Assembly: GCA_026874595.1 (NCBI GenBank)
Contig: CM049318.1
Location: 47,224,456 to 47,288,455 of the forward strand
Direction: 5' to 3'
Source of the DNA: Sipunculus nudus
Taxonomy: Eukaryota > Annelida > Sipuncula > Golfingiida > Sipunculidae
DNA length: 64,000 nucleotides
Shown here: positions 49,501 to 58,763 of the stretch, piece after piece
Layout: the number at the start of each line of letters is the position of its first letter
Position numbering within the stretch: position 1 is the stretch's first letter
Notes under the pieces: model-generated
Databases searched by the model: none
What the model was told of the DNA's origin: nothing
Seen by the model: the letters and a program-made list of their open reading frames with translations, nothing else
Translations under genes and position numbers: made by a program

Positions 49501-50599
49501 TTATATAGCAGAACACTTCCGAACAAGAAATATTGATTTGTCTGTCAGACAGACCAACTTAGTAGGAGCTTTAGAACGATGGGCTTTCCAGGACTGATGA
49601 AATTATGAATATTTAAACAAAATATAATGGAATTTATAAAAATAACCACTCGAGGCACCTGGCGAGGTAAAAGCAAGAAGCATTTATTGAAATATTCATC
49701 TCAAACATCTATACTACTTTGCGAGACATAAATGCAGATTTTCCATATTCCCTGCTTTCAAGTCACATCATTCAAATGTTTAAATTTATAACAAAGAATA
49801 GAGAATAGAGGGAAATAAAGCATTAATTTAAAAGTAAATATTCTTCTATCTTTACTGATCACGGAAGTGAATGTGCACCCATTTAAGGTCGGTGCAAATG
49901 TAAAACAAATCCAACACAATATTCTTGATAAACAGTCTAACTTAAAGATGATAAGCACATGAGAAGATTTAAAATCAATTTGGGTCTTGATCTGGATTGG
50001 CCAAGTATAAAATCTAACCAGATCAGATGGTAATTTTGAAACACAGACTGTGGCATTGGAGTAAAAGTTGGTTAAAATTTTCATTCGTTTCTTTTATATG
50101 CACATCACCCATGCAGGTAACCCTATGTAACATAAGTCGAGAAAACTGGACCCGCGACAAAATACACCCGAAGCGATTCTAACAATGTTGGATCGAGAAC
50201 TACGTGACCATAGATACTACTACATGGATCTAAATTGATTGAACACGTTCACAATCTTTTCTCTCAAATTATGCATTTAATTCTAAACACAAACTCAGTA
50301 ATAATCATACAGAATGGTTCAAGTCGAGCAGGATCCATCACGTAATTTTATAAAGCTGCACATAATGTAACTTATCGAGAATGAAATGTGATTCTCAAAT
50401 CGACAAATATGTCGAAATAACTGACAGTTAACTGACAGAACTACCACGATAACTCGAAAGATGTAATGAAGGACTATTTATAGACATACTTCATTACACT
50501 TAAAATACAAGAGATCGGCAAATTAAGCCATTTAAAGCCTGCCGCCATATTGTCAAATCAAAAGGAACCACAGAAGACGAGAGACTACCATTTGGCTTG
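49501..50599. other. no gene seen
   Basis: AT-rich anonymous sequence between the solo LTR and the next LTR. A 108-codon minus ORF at 50084-49758 has no recognised features. Confidence 0.35.
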
Positions 50600-50649
50600 C
50601 ACAGCTGTGAGGTCTTCATTTAACTGTAGCCAAAACTGCTTTATAACCA
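50600..50649. repeat. copy of the gag-region 48-bp repeat beside an LTR
   Basis: 'cagctgtgaggtcttcattt' followed by 'aactgtagccaaaactgctt' matches one unit of the tandem repeat at 56300-56460, in the same orientation. It abuts the plus-strand LTR start at 50650. In an intact element these would not be adjacent in this orientation, so the junction is rearranged. Confidence 0.6.
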
Positions 50650-51133
50650 TGTTACAGGTGCCTTTTTATTGTGTGACACGGGCGTAACTCGTGTTGTAGT
50701 GCTCTCGCCTGGCCGCGTGTTGCACTCTCAGTTTAATCCGTACTGGTTTAACTTCTCACCTGGCCGAGCCGGGGCGAAGTCACGTGTGAACCCTAATATT
50801 TTTAGACACAGCGTTTTTTTGTTCTGGTATGTTCTTTGAGAGTGTGTACTGTGTGAGATTCTTTAGAATGTTCGAGCAATGGAAGGTTCTCGGCTGGAGG
50901 TGAAAAGTTGTAAATAGGGGGCTGTGTTTTAGAGCCGAGAGAAAGGTGAGAGAATATTCCAGCGGACACGGAAGCGTGTGAGTCAGTGTGTTGGACCTAT
51001 CCGATTATCCCGTAATTTCAGGGATTCAACTAATACTAACACTTTACAATTTAATGCTGCCTGTCTCAAGTTTACTTTCTGGATTGTTACAAGAGCTTTA
51101 CATTGGACTGTTATTCTCTGAGAGAATTTGTGT
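50650..51133 (+). mobile_element. truncated LTR, plus strand
   Basis: It starts TGTTACAGGTGCC and matches the first half of the minus-strand LTR next door, including GTAAATAGGGGGCTGTGT (TATA region) and CAGCGGACACGGAAG. It stops at 'gagagaatttgtgt', exactly where the end of the minus-strand LTR begins. The missing part would continue 'gaacttttc', judging from the other LTR. Confidence 0.85.
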
Positions 51134-51978
51134 TGTTACGGAACCTAATATCAACAGATCACATATGCGTGATGAACATAAATTTTGTAATAGAAATACA
51201 AAAATCGGATTCTGTAACACTAGACAGCGTGAAATGTCTAGGGGAATGAATAAAGAAGTCAGTGGTTTTTTGTTAACAAATAACTATAATTTATTCTTAA
51301 AACAACCCTAACATTACAATACACTAAATCAATACAATTACACAGTATAACAGCAGTATAACAACAAATTAATACAATCACACAGTAAAATAAACAAAGT
51401 GCACATTACCTGGATACCACCACTGTCACAGCGATAAGTCCTTTAAAATGTATAAACCGGATGAAAAGTTCACACAAATTCTCTCGGAGAATAGCAGCCC
51501 AATGTAAAGTTCTTGTAAAAAACCCGAAAGAAAACTGAAGACCAAATAAATACGTGACAAATCCAGAAGAAAATCTTAAGAAAATCTATAATTGCCGCCC
51601 TTATCGGAATAGCTCCCACAAACTGACATACACGCTTCTGTGTCCGCTAGAATATTCTCTCACCTCTCTCTCGGCACTAATACACAGCCCCCTATTTATA
51701 ACTTTTCACACCCAGCCGAGAACCTTCCATTCCTAGAACATTCTTAAGAATCTAACACAGTACACACGTTCAAAGAACATACCAGAACAAAGAACGCTTT
51801 GTATCTAGGGTCCAACCAATATGGATTAAACCGAGCCTGCAACATCCGGCCAGGCGAGGCCGCTACAATACGAGCTACGCGTGGCACACAAACAAAATGC
51901 CAACAACACATGGAACATCCGTGTGCACAATAAATCATCTGAAAGACCGCTGCACACAATAAAAGGGCACCTGTAACA
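51134..51978 (-). mobile_element. 3' LTR of Gmr1-order Ty3/Gypsy element, 845 bp
   Basis: On the minus strand it starts TGTTACAGG at 51978 and ends GGTTCCGTAACA at 51134. The TATA box (TATAAATA) is at 51700-51693 and a poly-A signal (AATAAA) at 51295-51290, giving a normal U3-R-U5 layout. The adjoining internal sequence ends with a purine tract, so this is the 3' LTR. No 5' LTR was found before the window changes to other repeats at about 56460. Confidence 0.87.
51693..51700 (-). promoter_or_regulatory. LTR TATA box
   Basis: TATAAATA on the minus strand, about 280 bp into the LTR, followed by a G run. The equivalent place in the solo LTR holds TATATAAG. Confidence 0.6.
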
Positions 51979-51990
51979 CTCCCCCTCTAT
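51979..51990 (-). promoter_or_regulatory. polypurine tract
   Basis: AGAGGGGGAG directly precedes the LTR start on the minus strand. It is the expected primer site for plus-strand DNA synthesis and fixes element orientation. Confidence 0.75.
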
Positions 51991-52119
51991 AAGAAAAAAG
52001 AAAGTTTTCTCAAAACTTTCTTTTTGCGATCACAATCACTAAATTATTACAACATTTCAAAACCATCTTATTGACAACTTTATATAAACATCTTGTTTAC
52101 AACATTTCATAAACATCTC

Positions 52120-53480
52120 GATAAGCGATCAGCAAGTACATTGTCTTTCCCTTTAATGTGTTTGATTTCAAGGTTTAATCCTGTAAGAACAAACTCCATC
52201 TCACCATTTTTTTATTTTTACACTTCAGCTTGTTCATGAACGTGAGGGGATTGTGATCACTGAAGACAATGATAGGCTTGACTGATGAAGTAACATAAAC
52301 TTCAAAATGTTGCAATGCCAAAATCAAAGCCAAACATTCTTTTTCAATAGTGGAGTAGTTTTTTTCTGGTTTTCATTAAACTTTCTTAAGAAATAACAAA
52401 TTGGATGATCTATGCTATCATTGCCTTCTTGTTACAACACAGCACCAGCAGCAGTTTCACTAGCATCTACAGCTATTTTAAAAGGTACAGAAAAGTCTGG
52501 AGCTGTTAAAACTGGCGAACTTTGCAGAATTGCTTTCAAATTCTGAAATGCATTTTCACACTGAACATTCCATACAAACGTTTGTTTCTTCTTTAACAAA
52601 TCAGTCAAAGGTTCAGCTACAGCAGAAAAATTTGGACAAAACTTCCTGTAGTATCTAACCATACCAAGAAAATGCATTATTTGCTTTTTGTTTTCTGGTC
52701 TAGGAAATGCAGAAATAGCACTTATTTTAGCATCAACAGGTTTTACTTGACCCTGCCCTACAGTATGACCCAAAAATGTTACCTGTACATGACAAAACAC
52801 AGATTTAACTACGGTCAGACGTGCTTCACTGAGTCTTTCGAAGAGGTCGCGAAGAATTTGCAGATGTTTCTCCAAGGTGTCGCTGTACACGATGAGGTCA
52901 TTAATATATGCGTCGCAGCCCTGAATGTCCTGGACAACCATATGTATGAGCCGCTGGAACGTGGATGGCGAGTTCTTCATGCCAAACAGCATAACTTTAT
53001 ACTGGTACAGTCCTTGCGGCGTCACAAATGCGGACACTTCTTTCGCTCGTTCTGTCAGCGGAACGTGCCAGAATCCTTTTAGCAAGTCAAACTTGGGGAC
53101 ATATCTGGAGCTACCGATTCTATCAATACAATCATCGATCCTCGGAATCGGAGTTCAGTATTCGATAATCTGTGCACATACGGTATCTTCCATCAGGTTT
53201 TGGCACAAGAATACATGGTGAACTCCAGTTACTAATACTAGGCTCAATAAAATCATTGTCCAGCAAATATTGAATCTCAGCCTGTAGATACTTTACTTTT
53301 CTGGATTTAGTCTATATGGATGCTGCTTGACTGCGCTTTCCTCGCCAACATCGACGTCATGGCACAATATATTAGTTCCCGTTGGAATCTCACTAAACAA
53401 ATGTTCATAATTCCGCATCAGGTTCTTGAGTTATTGTTGTTGCTGTTCGGTAAGGCGTGAGAGTTTTGCATCCTGGTTGT
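52120..53480 (-). pseudogene. Ty3/Gypsy reverse transcriptase and RNase H, broken
   Basis: The longest open piece is 53085-52432 (217 codons from a TTG, so its start is not real). It has FGMKNSPSTFQRL near residue 34, the catalytic box at residues 60-63 reading Y-I-N-D in place of YxDD, FLGHTVG near 104, HFLGMVRYYRKF near 138 and the RNase H opening VDAS near 206. The N-terminal RT part lies upstream at 53480-53090 with frameshifts and stops (for example LVPKPDGRYRMCTDYR near 53190). RNase H continues downstream, broken, to IKGKDNVLADRLS at about 52160-52122. In a live element this makes cDNA from the genomic RNA. The first Asp of the catalytic box is Asn, so this copy is inactive even apart from the breaks. 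RT lies downstream of integrase. Confidence 0.9.
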
Positions 53481-53552
53481 TAAGCATGTCTGAGTTTTTT
53501 AGTGGTACTGTTCAACACTGAATGTCAACATCACACTTACAATCAGTATCTA

Positions 53553-53729
53553 CAGTGGAATCCAACAATTACGACCACCTTGGGGACTGACCAAAGTGGT
53601 CGTAATTTGGGGGTGGTCTTATTTGTGGAACTTTAAGTTAAGTGAATCGTATATTCGGGACCAAGAAAAGTGGTCGTAATTGTGGGGGTGGTCGCAACTG
53701 CGGGGTGGTCGAAAGGCGGGGTTCCACTG
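53553..53729. mobile_element. 177-bp MITE with CAGTGGAA inverted ends
   Basis: CAGTGGAA at 53553-53560 and TTCCACTG at 53722-53729 bound a stretch with repeated internal 'gtggtcgtaatt' and 'ggggtggtc' words. It lies between the integrase and RT segments. It supplies the last 36 codons of the integrase ORF (from residue 383, QWNPAF) and its stop. The superfamily is uncertain. No clean target duplication was seen. Confidence 0.75.
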
Positions 53730-54875
53730 TTCTTTGACTGGGTCAGGGTCAGTGTTTATAAAATTTACAGCAGTAACATTATGTACAACATCTGATGTGC
53801 TATTTCTGTCATAATATGGTTTCAACATGTAAACATGGCTGTGTTTCTTCTTACGCCTATCTGGTGTCAACAGTATGTAATTTAAATCCCTGACTTTCTT
53901 GTCAACAATGTAAGGAACAAAATACCTAGCTTGCAGAGGTCTGCCAGGGATTAGAAGTAAGTTAAGGACCTTTTCACCAAGCTCAAACGTCCTACTTACA
54001 GTGTGCTTGTCATACTTTGTTTTCATTTTATTTTGTGCAGAATTTAGATTTGACTTTGTAATCTCACAAGCATTGTGTAGTTTAGTACGAAAGTCTGAGA
54101 CATACTGCAGTAAACTAAGAGAATCAGGATTTTCACACAAGAGTTTTTCTTTAAGCAGTTTCAATGGAAGTTCAGCTCGCGGTCCATGTCCGAAAACTAG
54201 TTCAAAGGGACTGAAACCCAAGGACTCTTGAAAAGATTCTCTGACAGCAAACAGCAATAGGTGGATTCCTTCATCCAAGTCTTTCTGTGTGTCATAGCAA
54301 TAAGTTATGATCATGTTTTTTAATGTCTGGTGAAAACGCTCGAGGGCGCCCTGACTTTCAGGATGGTATGGCGAAGAGCTGTACTGTTTGATACCTAGCT
54401 CAAGCATAACTTGCTGGAATAAGCCAGACATAAAATAAGACCCTTGGTCAGACTGGACGGATTTTGGCAGTCTAAAAGTTGTAAAAAACTTGGTGAGAGC
54501 TTTGACAACACTTTTGGCACTAATTTTGCGCAATGGTATTGCCTCAGGGAACCTGGTAGATTCGCACATAATTGTCAGCAAATATTCATGTCCAGATTTT
54601 GTTTTTGGCCGTGGTCCAACACAGTCAACAATAATTCTACTGAATGGTTCCTCGAAAGCAGGAATAGGCCTAAGTGGGACCTTAGGAGGATTCTGATTGG
54701 GCTTGCCTACCATCTGGCATGTATGGCATGATTTACAATATTGTACATCTTTCCTTTGGTGAGGCCAAAAGAAGTGTGTACTAACTTTCTGAAAAGTTTT
54801 ATTTATACCTAAATGGCCAGACAAACGAGCCTTTTGTGACATGCTTAGAATTTCATTGCGAAAGCTTTTGGGCAT
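53619..54875 (-). CDS. retrotransposon integrase (Ty3/Gypsy, Gmr1-like), open frame with MITE tail
   Basis: A 418-codon ORF. Residues 1-382 are integrase: a zinc-binding N-terminal part (GHLGINKT near 20, H34, C47-x2-C50); the catalytic core with D84 (IIVDCVG), D143 (QSDQGSYF) and E179 (GALERFHQTLK), a DD35E spacing; and a C-terminal GPY/F-like part (RYFVPYIVDKKV near 318 to HVYMLKPYY near 347). The first His of the zinc motif is not obvious before residue 21. Residues 383-418 come from the inserted MITE. Integrase would insert element cDNA into the host genome. The ATG is not a true start, because the frame is part of a longer polyprotein. All three catalytic residues are intact, in contrast to protease and RT. 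Confidence 0.92.
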   Translation of the reverse strand: MPKSFRNEILSMSQKARLSGHLGINKTFQKVSTHFFWPHQRKDVQYCKSCHTCQMVGKPNQNPPKVPLRPIPAFEEPFSRIIVDCVGPRPKTKSGHEYLLTIMCESTRFPEAIPLRKISAKSVVKALTKFFTTFRLPKSVQSDQGSYFMSGLFQQVMLELGIKQYSSSPYHPESQGALERFHQTLKNMIITYCYDTQKDLDEGIHLLLFAVRESFQESLGFSPFELVFGHGPRAELPLKLLKEKLLCENPDSLSLLQYVSDFRTKLHNACEITKSNLNSAQNKMKTKYDKHTVSRTFELGEKVLNLLLIPGRPLQARYFVPYIVDKKVRDLNYILLTPDRRKKKHSHVYMLKPYYDRNSTSDVVHNVTAVNFINTDPDPVKEQWNPAFRPPRSCDHPHNYDHFSWSRIYDSLNLKFHK

Positions 54876-54980
54876 TACTATTTGATGTTTGATGGCCCAC
54901 TCATCATCAGCGCATACATCAGGTGGTCACCATTTACGCATAAGCACTCCATTTTTAACATATAAACAAACTGGGTTCTG

Positions 54981-55664
54981 TTATAGTTCATCTTTAGAAA
55001 CTGCCCTGGGAAACAAACATGAAATGTCATGGTCCTTATGCTGTTCCGCAATAAGTTCTGACCTTGAAAATGCTGTATCCTGTACGGGCGAGTCGTTAGA
55101 CGAGTCACTAGTGACTCCCAGAGTGTTATTTTCTGGACCATTATCCTCGTGTGTGTTTTTCTTGGCCATAGATCTAGTTACAGCACATGAAGGATACAAA
55201 CAGGAATTTCCTGAATTTCCGGATCAGTGTCCTGATCAATTGACGGCTTTTCTGTCACTATTGGTACAGGCTCTACTTTGTCGCCTGCAACAGCATTGCC
55301 GAGAAGCAACTGAATTTCCTTAAAGGGTAAAGTAGTTCTTATGCCCACAGTAATATTCCCAGAAATCAAATCTGATTCTAAATGTATACTGTGAAGCGGA
55401 ACCAAAGTGTGCTTGTCTGAAAACAATTGCATGTGCACCAGTATAGGACCTATTAGAAAATGGCAAAGTGTTTGCTAACACGAGAGTCTGAACTGAACCA
55501 TTGTCCCTCAAAATTCTGATATGGGTAGAATCTGAAAAATCACTTGAAAGTGATACAAAATCATCATGTATGAATGGCTCAAATAACTCCATTTCGGAGT
55601 CAGGAGAGGAATCTACTACCTCAGCTTCATTTAACAAAGAACTAACATTGACAGTGTCAGTCAT
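54981..55664 (-). pseudogene. Ty3/Gypsy aspartic protease region, frameshifted
   Basis: The ORF at 55664-55320 contains ILRDNGSVQTLVLANTLPF. Residues 54-56 read D-N-G where aspartic proteases of this group have D-T/S-G. The frame shifts, and the ORF at 55438-55178 continues with VPLHSIHLESDLISGN and the LLLGNAVAG motif, typical of protease in this retroelement group. A further frame (55199-54981) starts with a VTRSMAK segment, typical of the protease-integrase junction. The protease would cut the Gag-Pol polyprotein. It sits directly upstream of integrase. Confidence 0.8.
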
Positions 55665-56460
55665 AAACTCTTTTTCAGAGTCATTTTAGGAATCTGCATC
55701 CTTTGTATCATCAAACTCCTCATGGGAGTCAACAGAGGAAACATCCTCCGCAGAAACAAACTTCTGTTTGTCATAAGAGGACCTGGCCTCGTTTGAAATA
55801 CTCTCGCAAGAGTCATAAAAGGACTTAGCCTTATTTAGAGAATACTCCTCGCAGGAGTCTTGAAAGCACCTAGCCTTATTAAATTCCTCGCAGGAATCAA
55901 CTGAGGTTTTTAACCCGCAAGCTACGGATTCTTTTTGGGATTAAGACGGCACGTGGGCCTCCGTAGCATCAAACTCTTTATTAGAGTCAATAAAGGAGTT
56001 GTACCCTTTATTTACATGAAAAGAGTTTGGCTTTTGTACTATGTTATGCATAGATTTTGAAACAAAAACCAGAAGGTTTGCTATTTGGTTTATTTGCAAG
56101 TTTCCAGCAGTCAGATATTAGATGACCTTCCTTCTTGCAGTAATTACAGTTTTTCTTCGAAAATGACTGGTCTTTGTTTGACTTGGACACAGTGGACGTG
56201 GACTGAGGTGTACCAATGGACTATCAGTTGAACTATCAGGACTACTAGTACTGGGTGACTGCGCTTTAAACTTCTTTTGACCATATTGATTTGCTAGTAA
56301 ACACAACTGCTTTATTACCACAGCTGTGAGGTCTTCATTTAACTGCAGCCAAAACTGCTTTATTACCACAGCTGTGAGGTCTTCATTTAACTGCAACCAA
56401 AACTGCTATATTACCACAGCAGTGAGGTCTTCATTTAACTGCAGCCAAAACTGGATGAGG
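55665..56460 (-). pseudogene. gag C-terminal region with CCHC zinc knuckle and acidic linker
   Basis: A CX2CX4HX4C zinc knuckle (CNYCKKEGHLISDC) is encoded at 56148-56107 on the minus strand, in a frame different from the overlapping 92-codon ORF, so a frameshift precedes it. Downstream (56090-55670) comes an acidic, Ser-rich linker with repeated DS-EEF-like motifs, interrupted by stops. Upstream, 56460-56290 is a 48-bp tandem repeat of about three units encoding a repeated LQLNEDLTAVVIKQ segment. Zinc knuckles of this type bind element RNA. Sequence beyond 56460 no longer looks like this element, so most of gag and the 5' LTR are missing. Confidence 0.75.
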
Positions 56461-57029
56461 AATGTGCATACAGTTCTCGGTTCTATGACAAGCCGGTGCG
56501 TGTGAGCAATGATCGATAAATATAACACGGTCTTTTTTTATTTGTTTAGAAAAAAACTTTATCCATAAAGCTTTTAATCAGCAGAAATGATACATAACGA
56601 AAAATAAAGGGTATCAATACGTATTGGGTATCGCTTTAAGTATATCGCAATTCATGTCGTACCCAGACCTAATAGAAACGTAATGTTAAGAATGATAGTG
56701 GTGTTAGATTCTTAAAACATGTTTGTGAATATTTTACACTTTTTATCAACTTCAAGCTGATAGTTTTGACCGTTTATTTAAAAATGTTAGGATTCATATC
56801 AATAAGACACGTGTTTCAGGTTAAGACAATCGAATACTAAAACATGTAATCTATCTGAAACATGTTGCAAAACTTGTTAACATTATCTATCCCTGAAACA
56901 TGTTTCAAACTGATAAATGAAAGCATAGATTAGAAACGTTCTTTGTTTTGAAACACCACGACCTGTTTAAACAAGTGACCAAAAGGTCATGAAGGGTCAA
57001 GGAAGACATTCACAAAAGGAAATTTTATA
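56461..57029. other. no gene seen
   Basis: AT-rich. Loosely repeated 'tgaaacatgtt' words occur near 56815, 56858 and 56892. No feature is supported. Confidence 0.35.
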
Positions 57030-58020
57030 ATCTGAATTCCAAATTTTGTAGGTGGTATCCCAATTCAACTGAAGCATAGCTCAAAGGGTATGGGTAACAG
57101 AGACATAAGTTTAGGTTTCAAAGGGGATTTTTCATGGACCTTCCTGAATGTCAAGTGAGACGTTCCAAGGTGCAATGGTTACGATTTATGCCCTGTTAAC
57201 GGAAGACCACATCTTTGAAGGTCTCAAAAGTAAAAATATAAAGAAAATGCGTAAAAATCCAGATGGTGCCACCAGTCTGCAGGAATATGCATGCAAAGAA
57301 TCATGGTGATCAATGCATGAGTTGTTTAGTTACTGGAGCTTTTGTATAAAATTTTAATTATTCGGGGGGGGGGGGTACTTCTGAGCCCCATATCTCGGAG
57401 GATATGGGTAACAGAGACCAAATTTCAGGTTTCCTTGGAGACTTTTCATGGACCTCCCAGGATGTCAAGTAAGAGGTTTCTCGGTCAAACGGTTACGATT
57501 TGTGCCAGGTTAACGGACAGACGGACGGACGACGGACAAATACTGATCGCAAAAGCTGAGAAGACTTTCAGTCAGCTCAGCTGAAAATGGCACAAAATGG
57601 CGTTTTAATTTGAACCTTGAAACGAGTTTTTTTTACTTTAGGAGTAAAAAGTACAGGTGGCACTACCAGTCAGGAGGAACTGATAAAACACTCCATGATG
57701 AACATGCATGAATTAGTTGATCAGATACTGGAGCTTGTTAATTAATCTCGGGGGCGCTTCTGAGCCCCATAGCTCGGAGGATATTGGTAACAGAGACCTA
57801 ATTTCAGGTTTTCAATTAAATTTTCCATGGACCTCTCTGGATGTTAAGGTAGAAGATTCCAGTTCCAGCGGTTACGATTTGTGCAAGGTTAACGGACAGA
57901 CGGACGGACGACGGACAAATACTGATCACAATAGCTCAGATGACTTTCAGTCAGCTCAGCTAAAAATGGCACAAAATGACGTTTTAAATTGAACCTTGAA
58001 ACGTGTTTTCTGGCTTTAGG
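57030..58020 (+). repeat. dispersed repeat, two 375-bp units plus a partial
   Basis: Units start near 57265 and 57645 (landmarks 57342 to 57717, shift 375), with a partial copy from about 57030. Each contains a GGTGCCACCAG or GGTGGCACTACCAG word, 'gagccccatatctcggagga', 'ggttacgatttgtgc', 'ggacagacggacggacgacgg' and 'cagtcagctcagct'. A 12-G run lies at 57364-57375. This joins the GGCGCCACC and GGACGGACGG signatures into one family. Confidence 0.75.
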
Positions 58021-58165
58021 AGTACCAAGCATTGTGCAGCTGCATCTATAATCAGGCACGGGAAGGCCCTAAAACTACAGGACGTTTCAATTTATCAGGA
58101 CTCGTACCTAAAACACAGGACGTACCGATTTTACAAGGGAAATATAATACCCATGCTTTCATTGG
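58020..58165 (+). repeat. left arm of imperfect inverted repeat
   Basis: 'agcattgtgcagctgcatct', 'aatcaggcacgggaaggccct', 'caggacgtaccgattt' and 'ataatacccatgctt' match, in order and orientation, the reverse complement of 58763-58600. The arms are diverged and about 430 bp apart. This could be a decayed foldback element or two independent copies. Confidence 0.5.
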
Positions 58166-58599
58166 ATGTACACACAATGCAATTTTTGTAAGGTGATTGT
58201 TAATTGAAAGTGTTGGGACCAGCCTTTATTTTCATTAATAATTTGTCAATTTTTGGTTTTCTTCAAGTTGAGCTGACAGCTCTCTAGGATGCTTGTAAAG
58301 GATAATATTTGTCGGTATATTCAAAGGTAATGACTCTTTCCGAAACATATTGTTCATATATGTGGAAAGAGAATGTCTTAATTATACTTTTTGCCAAATA
58401 TTTTTTAAAATCTAAGACACAGTTTAGCTGCAATTCGTGATGCAGTTCTCTGAACGTTTATTAACCATGTACACCTAATAAAATTATTTTATGATACTTT
58501 CAATGGTCAGTATAATAAATGATTATGATGTTGACATATATCATAAACTATTTACATTTTCTTACGCTCTAAAGCCCCTTTGTATGTGCATGCAAACGC

Positions 58600-58763
58600 C
58601 CGAAAATTTGAGGCGATAGCATTTGGTGATAATACCAGCAATTGTCCCTATTAAACGGTACGTCTTGTAACTTCTGTGCATACCCTCATAATTTTCAACA
58701 CGTCCTGAATTTTCAGGGCCGTCCCTTACCTGATAATTGCTGGACACTCTACTGAGACACAAC
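58600..58763 (-). repeat. right arm of imperfect inverted repeat
   Basis: The reverse complement reads 'gcgttgtgtctcag', 'attatcaggtaagggacggccct', 'cgtaccgttta' and 'gtattatcaccaaatgct', paired with 58020-58165. A 66-codon minus ORF here is incidental. Confidence 0.5.

Noticed and set aside
53619-55664. Integrase upstream of RT as a simple inversion or shuffling
   Set aside because: All domains are on one strand, adjacent and correctly flanked (protease to integrase, RNase H to polypurine tract), which fits a native Gmr1-type order better. It is still listed as testable.
56400-57030. A 5' LTR for the Gypsy element
   Set aside because: No TGTTAC...GTAACA sequence or LTR-like text occurs here; the element is truncated.
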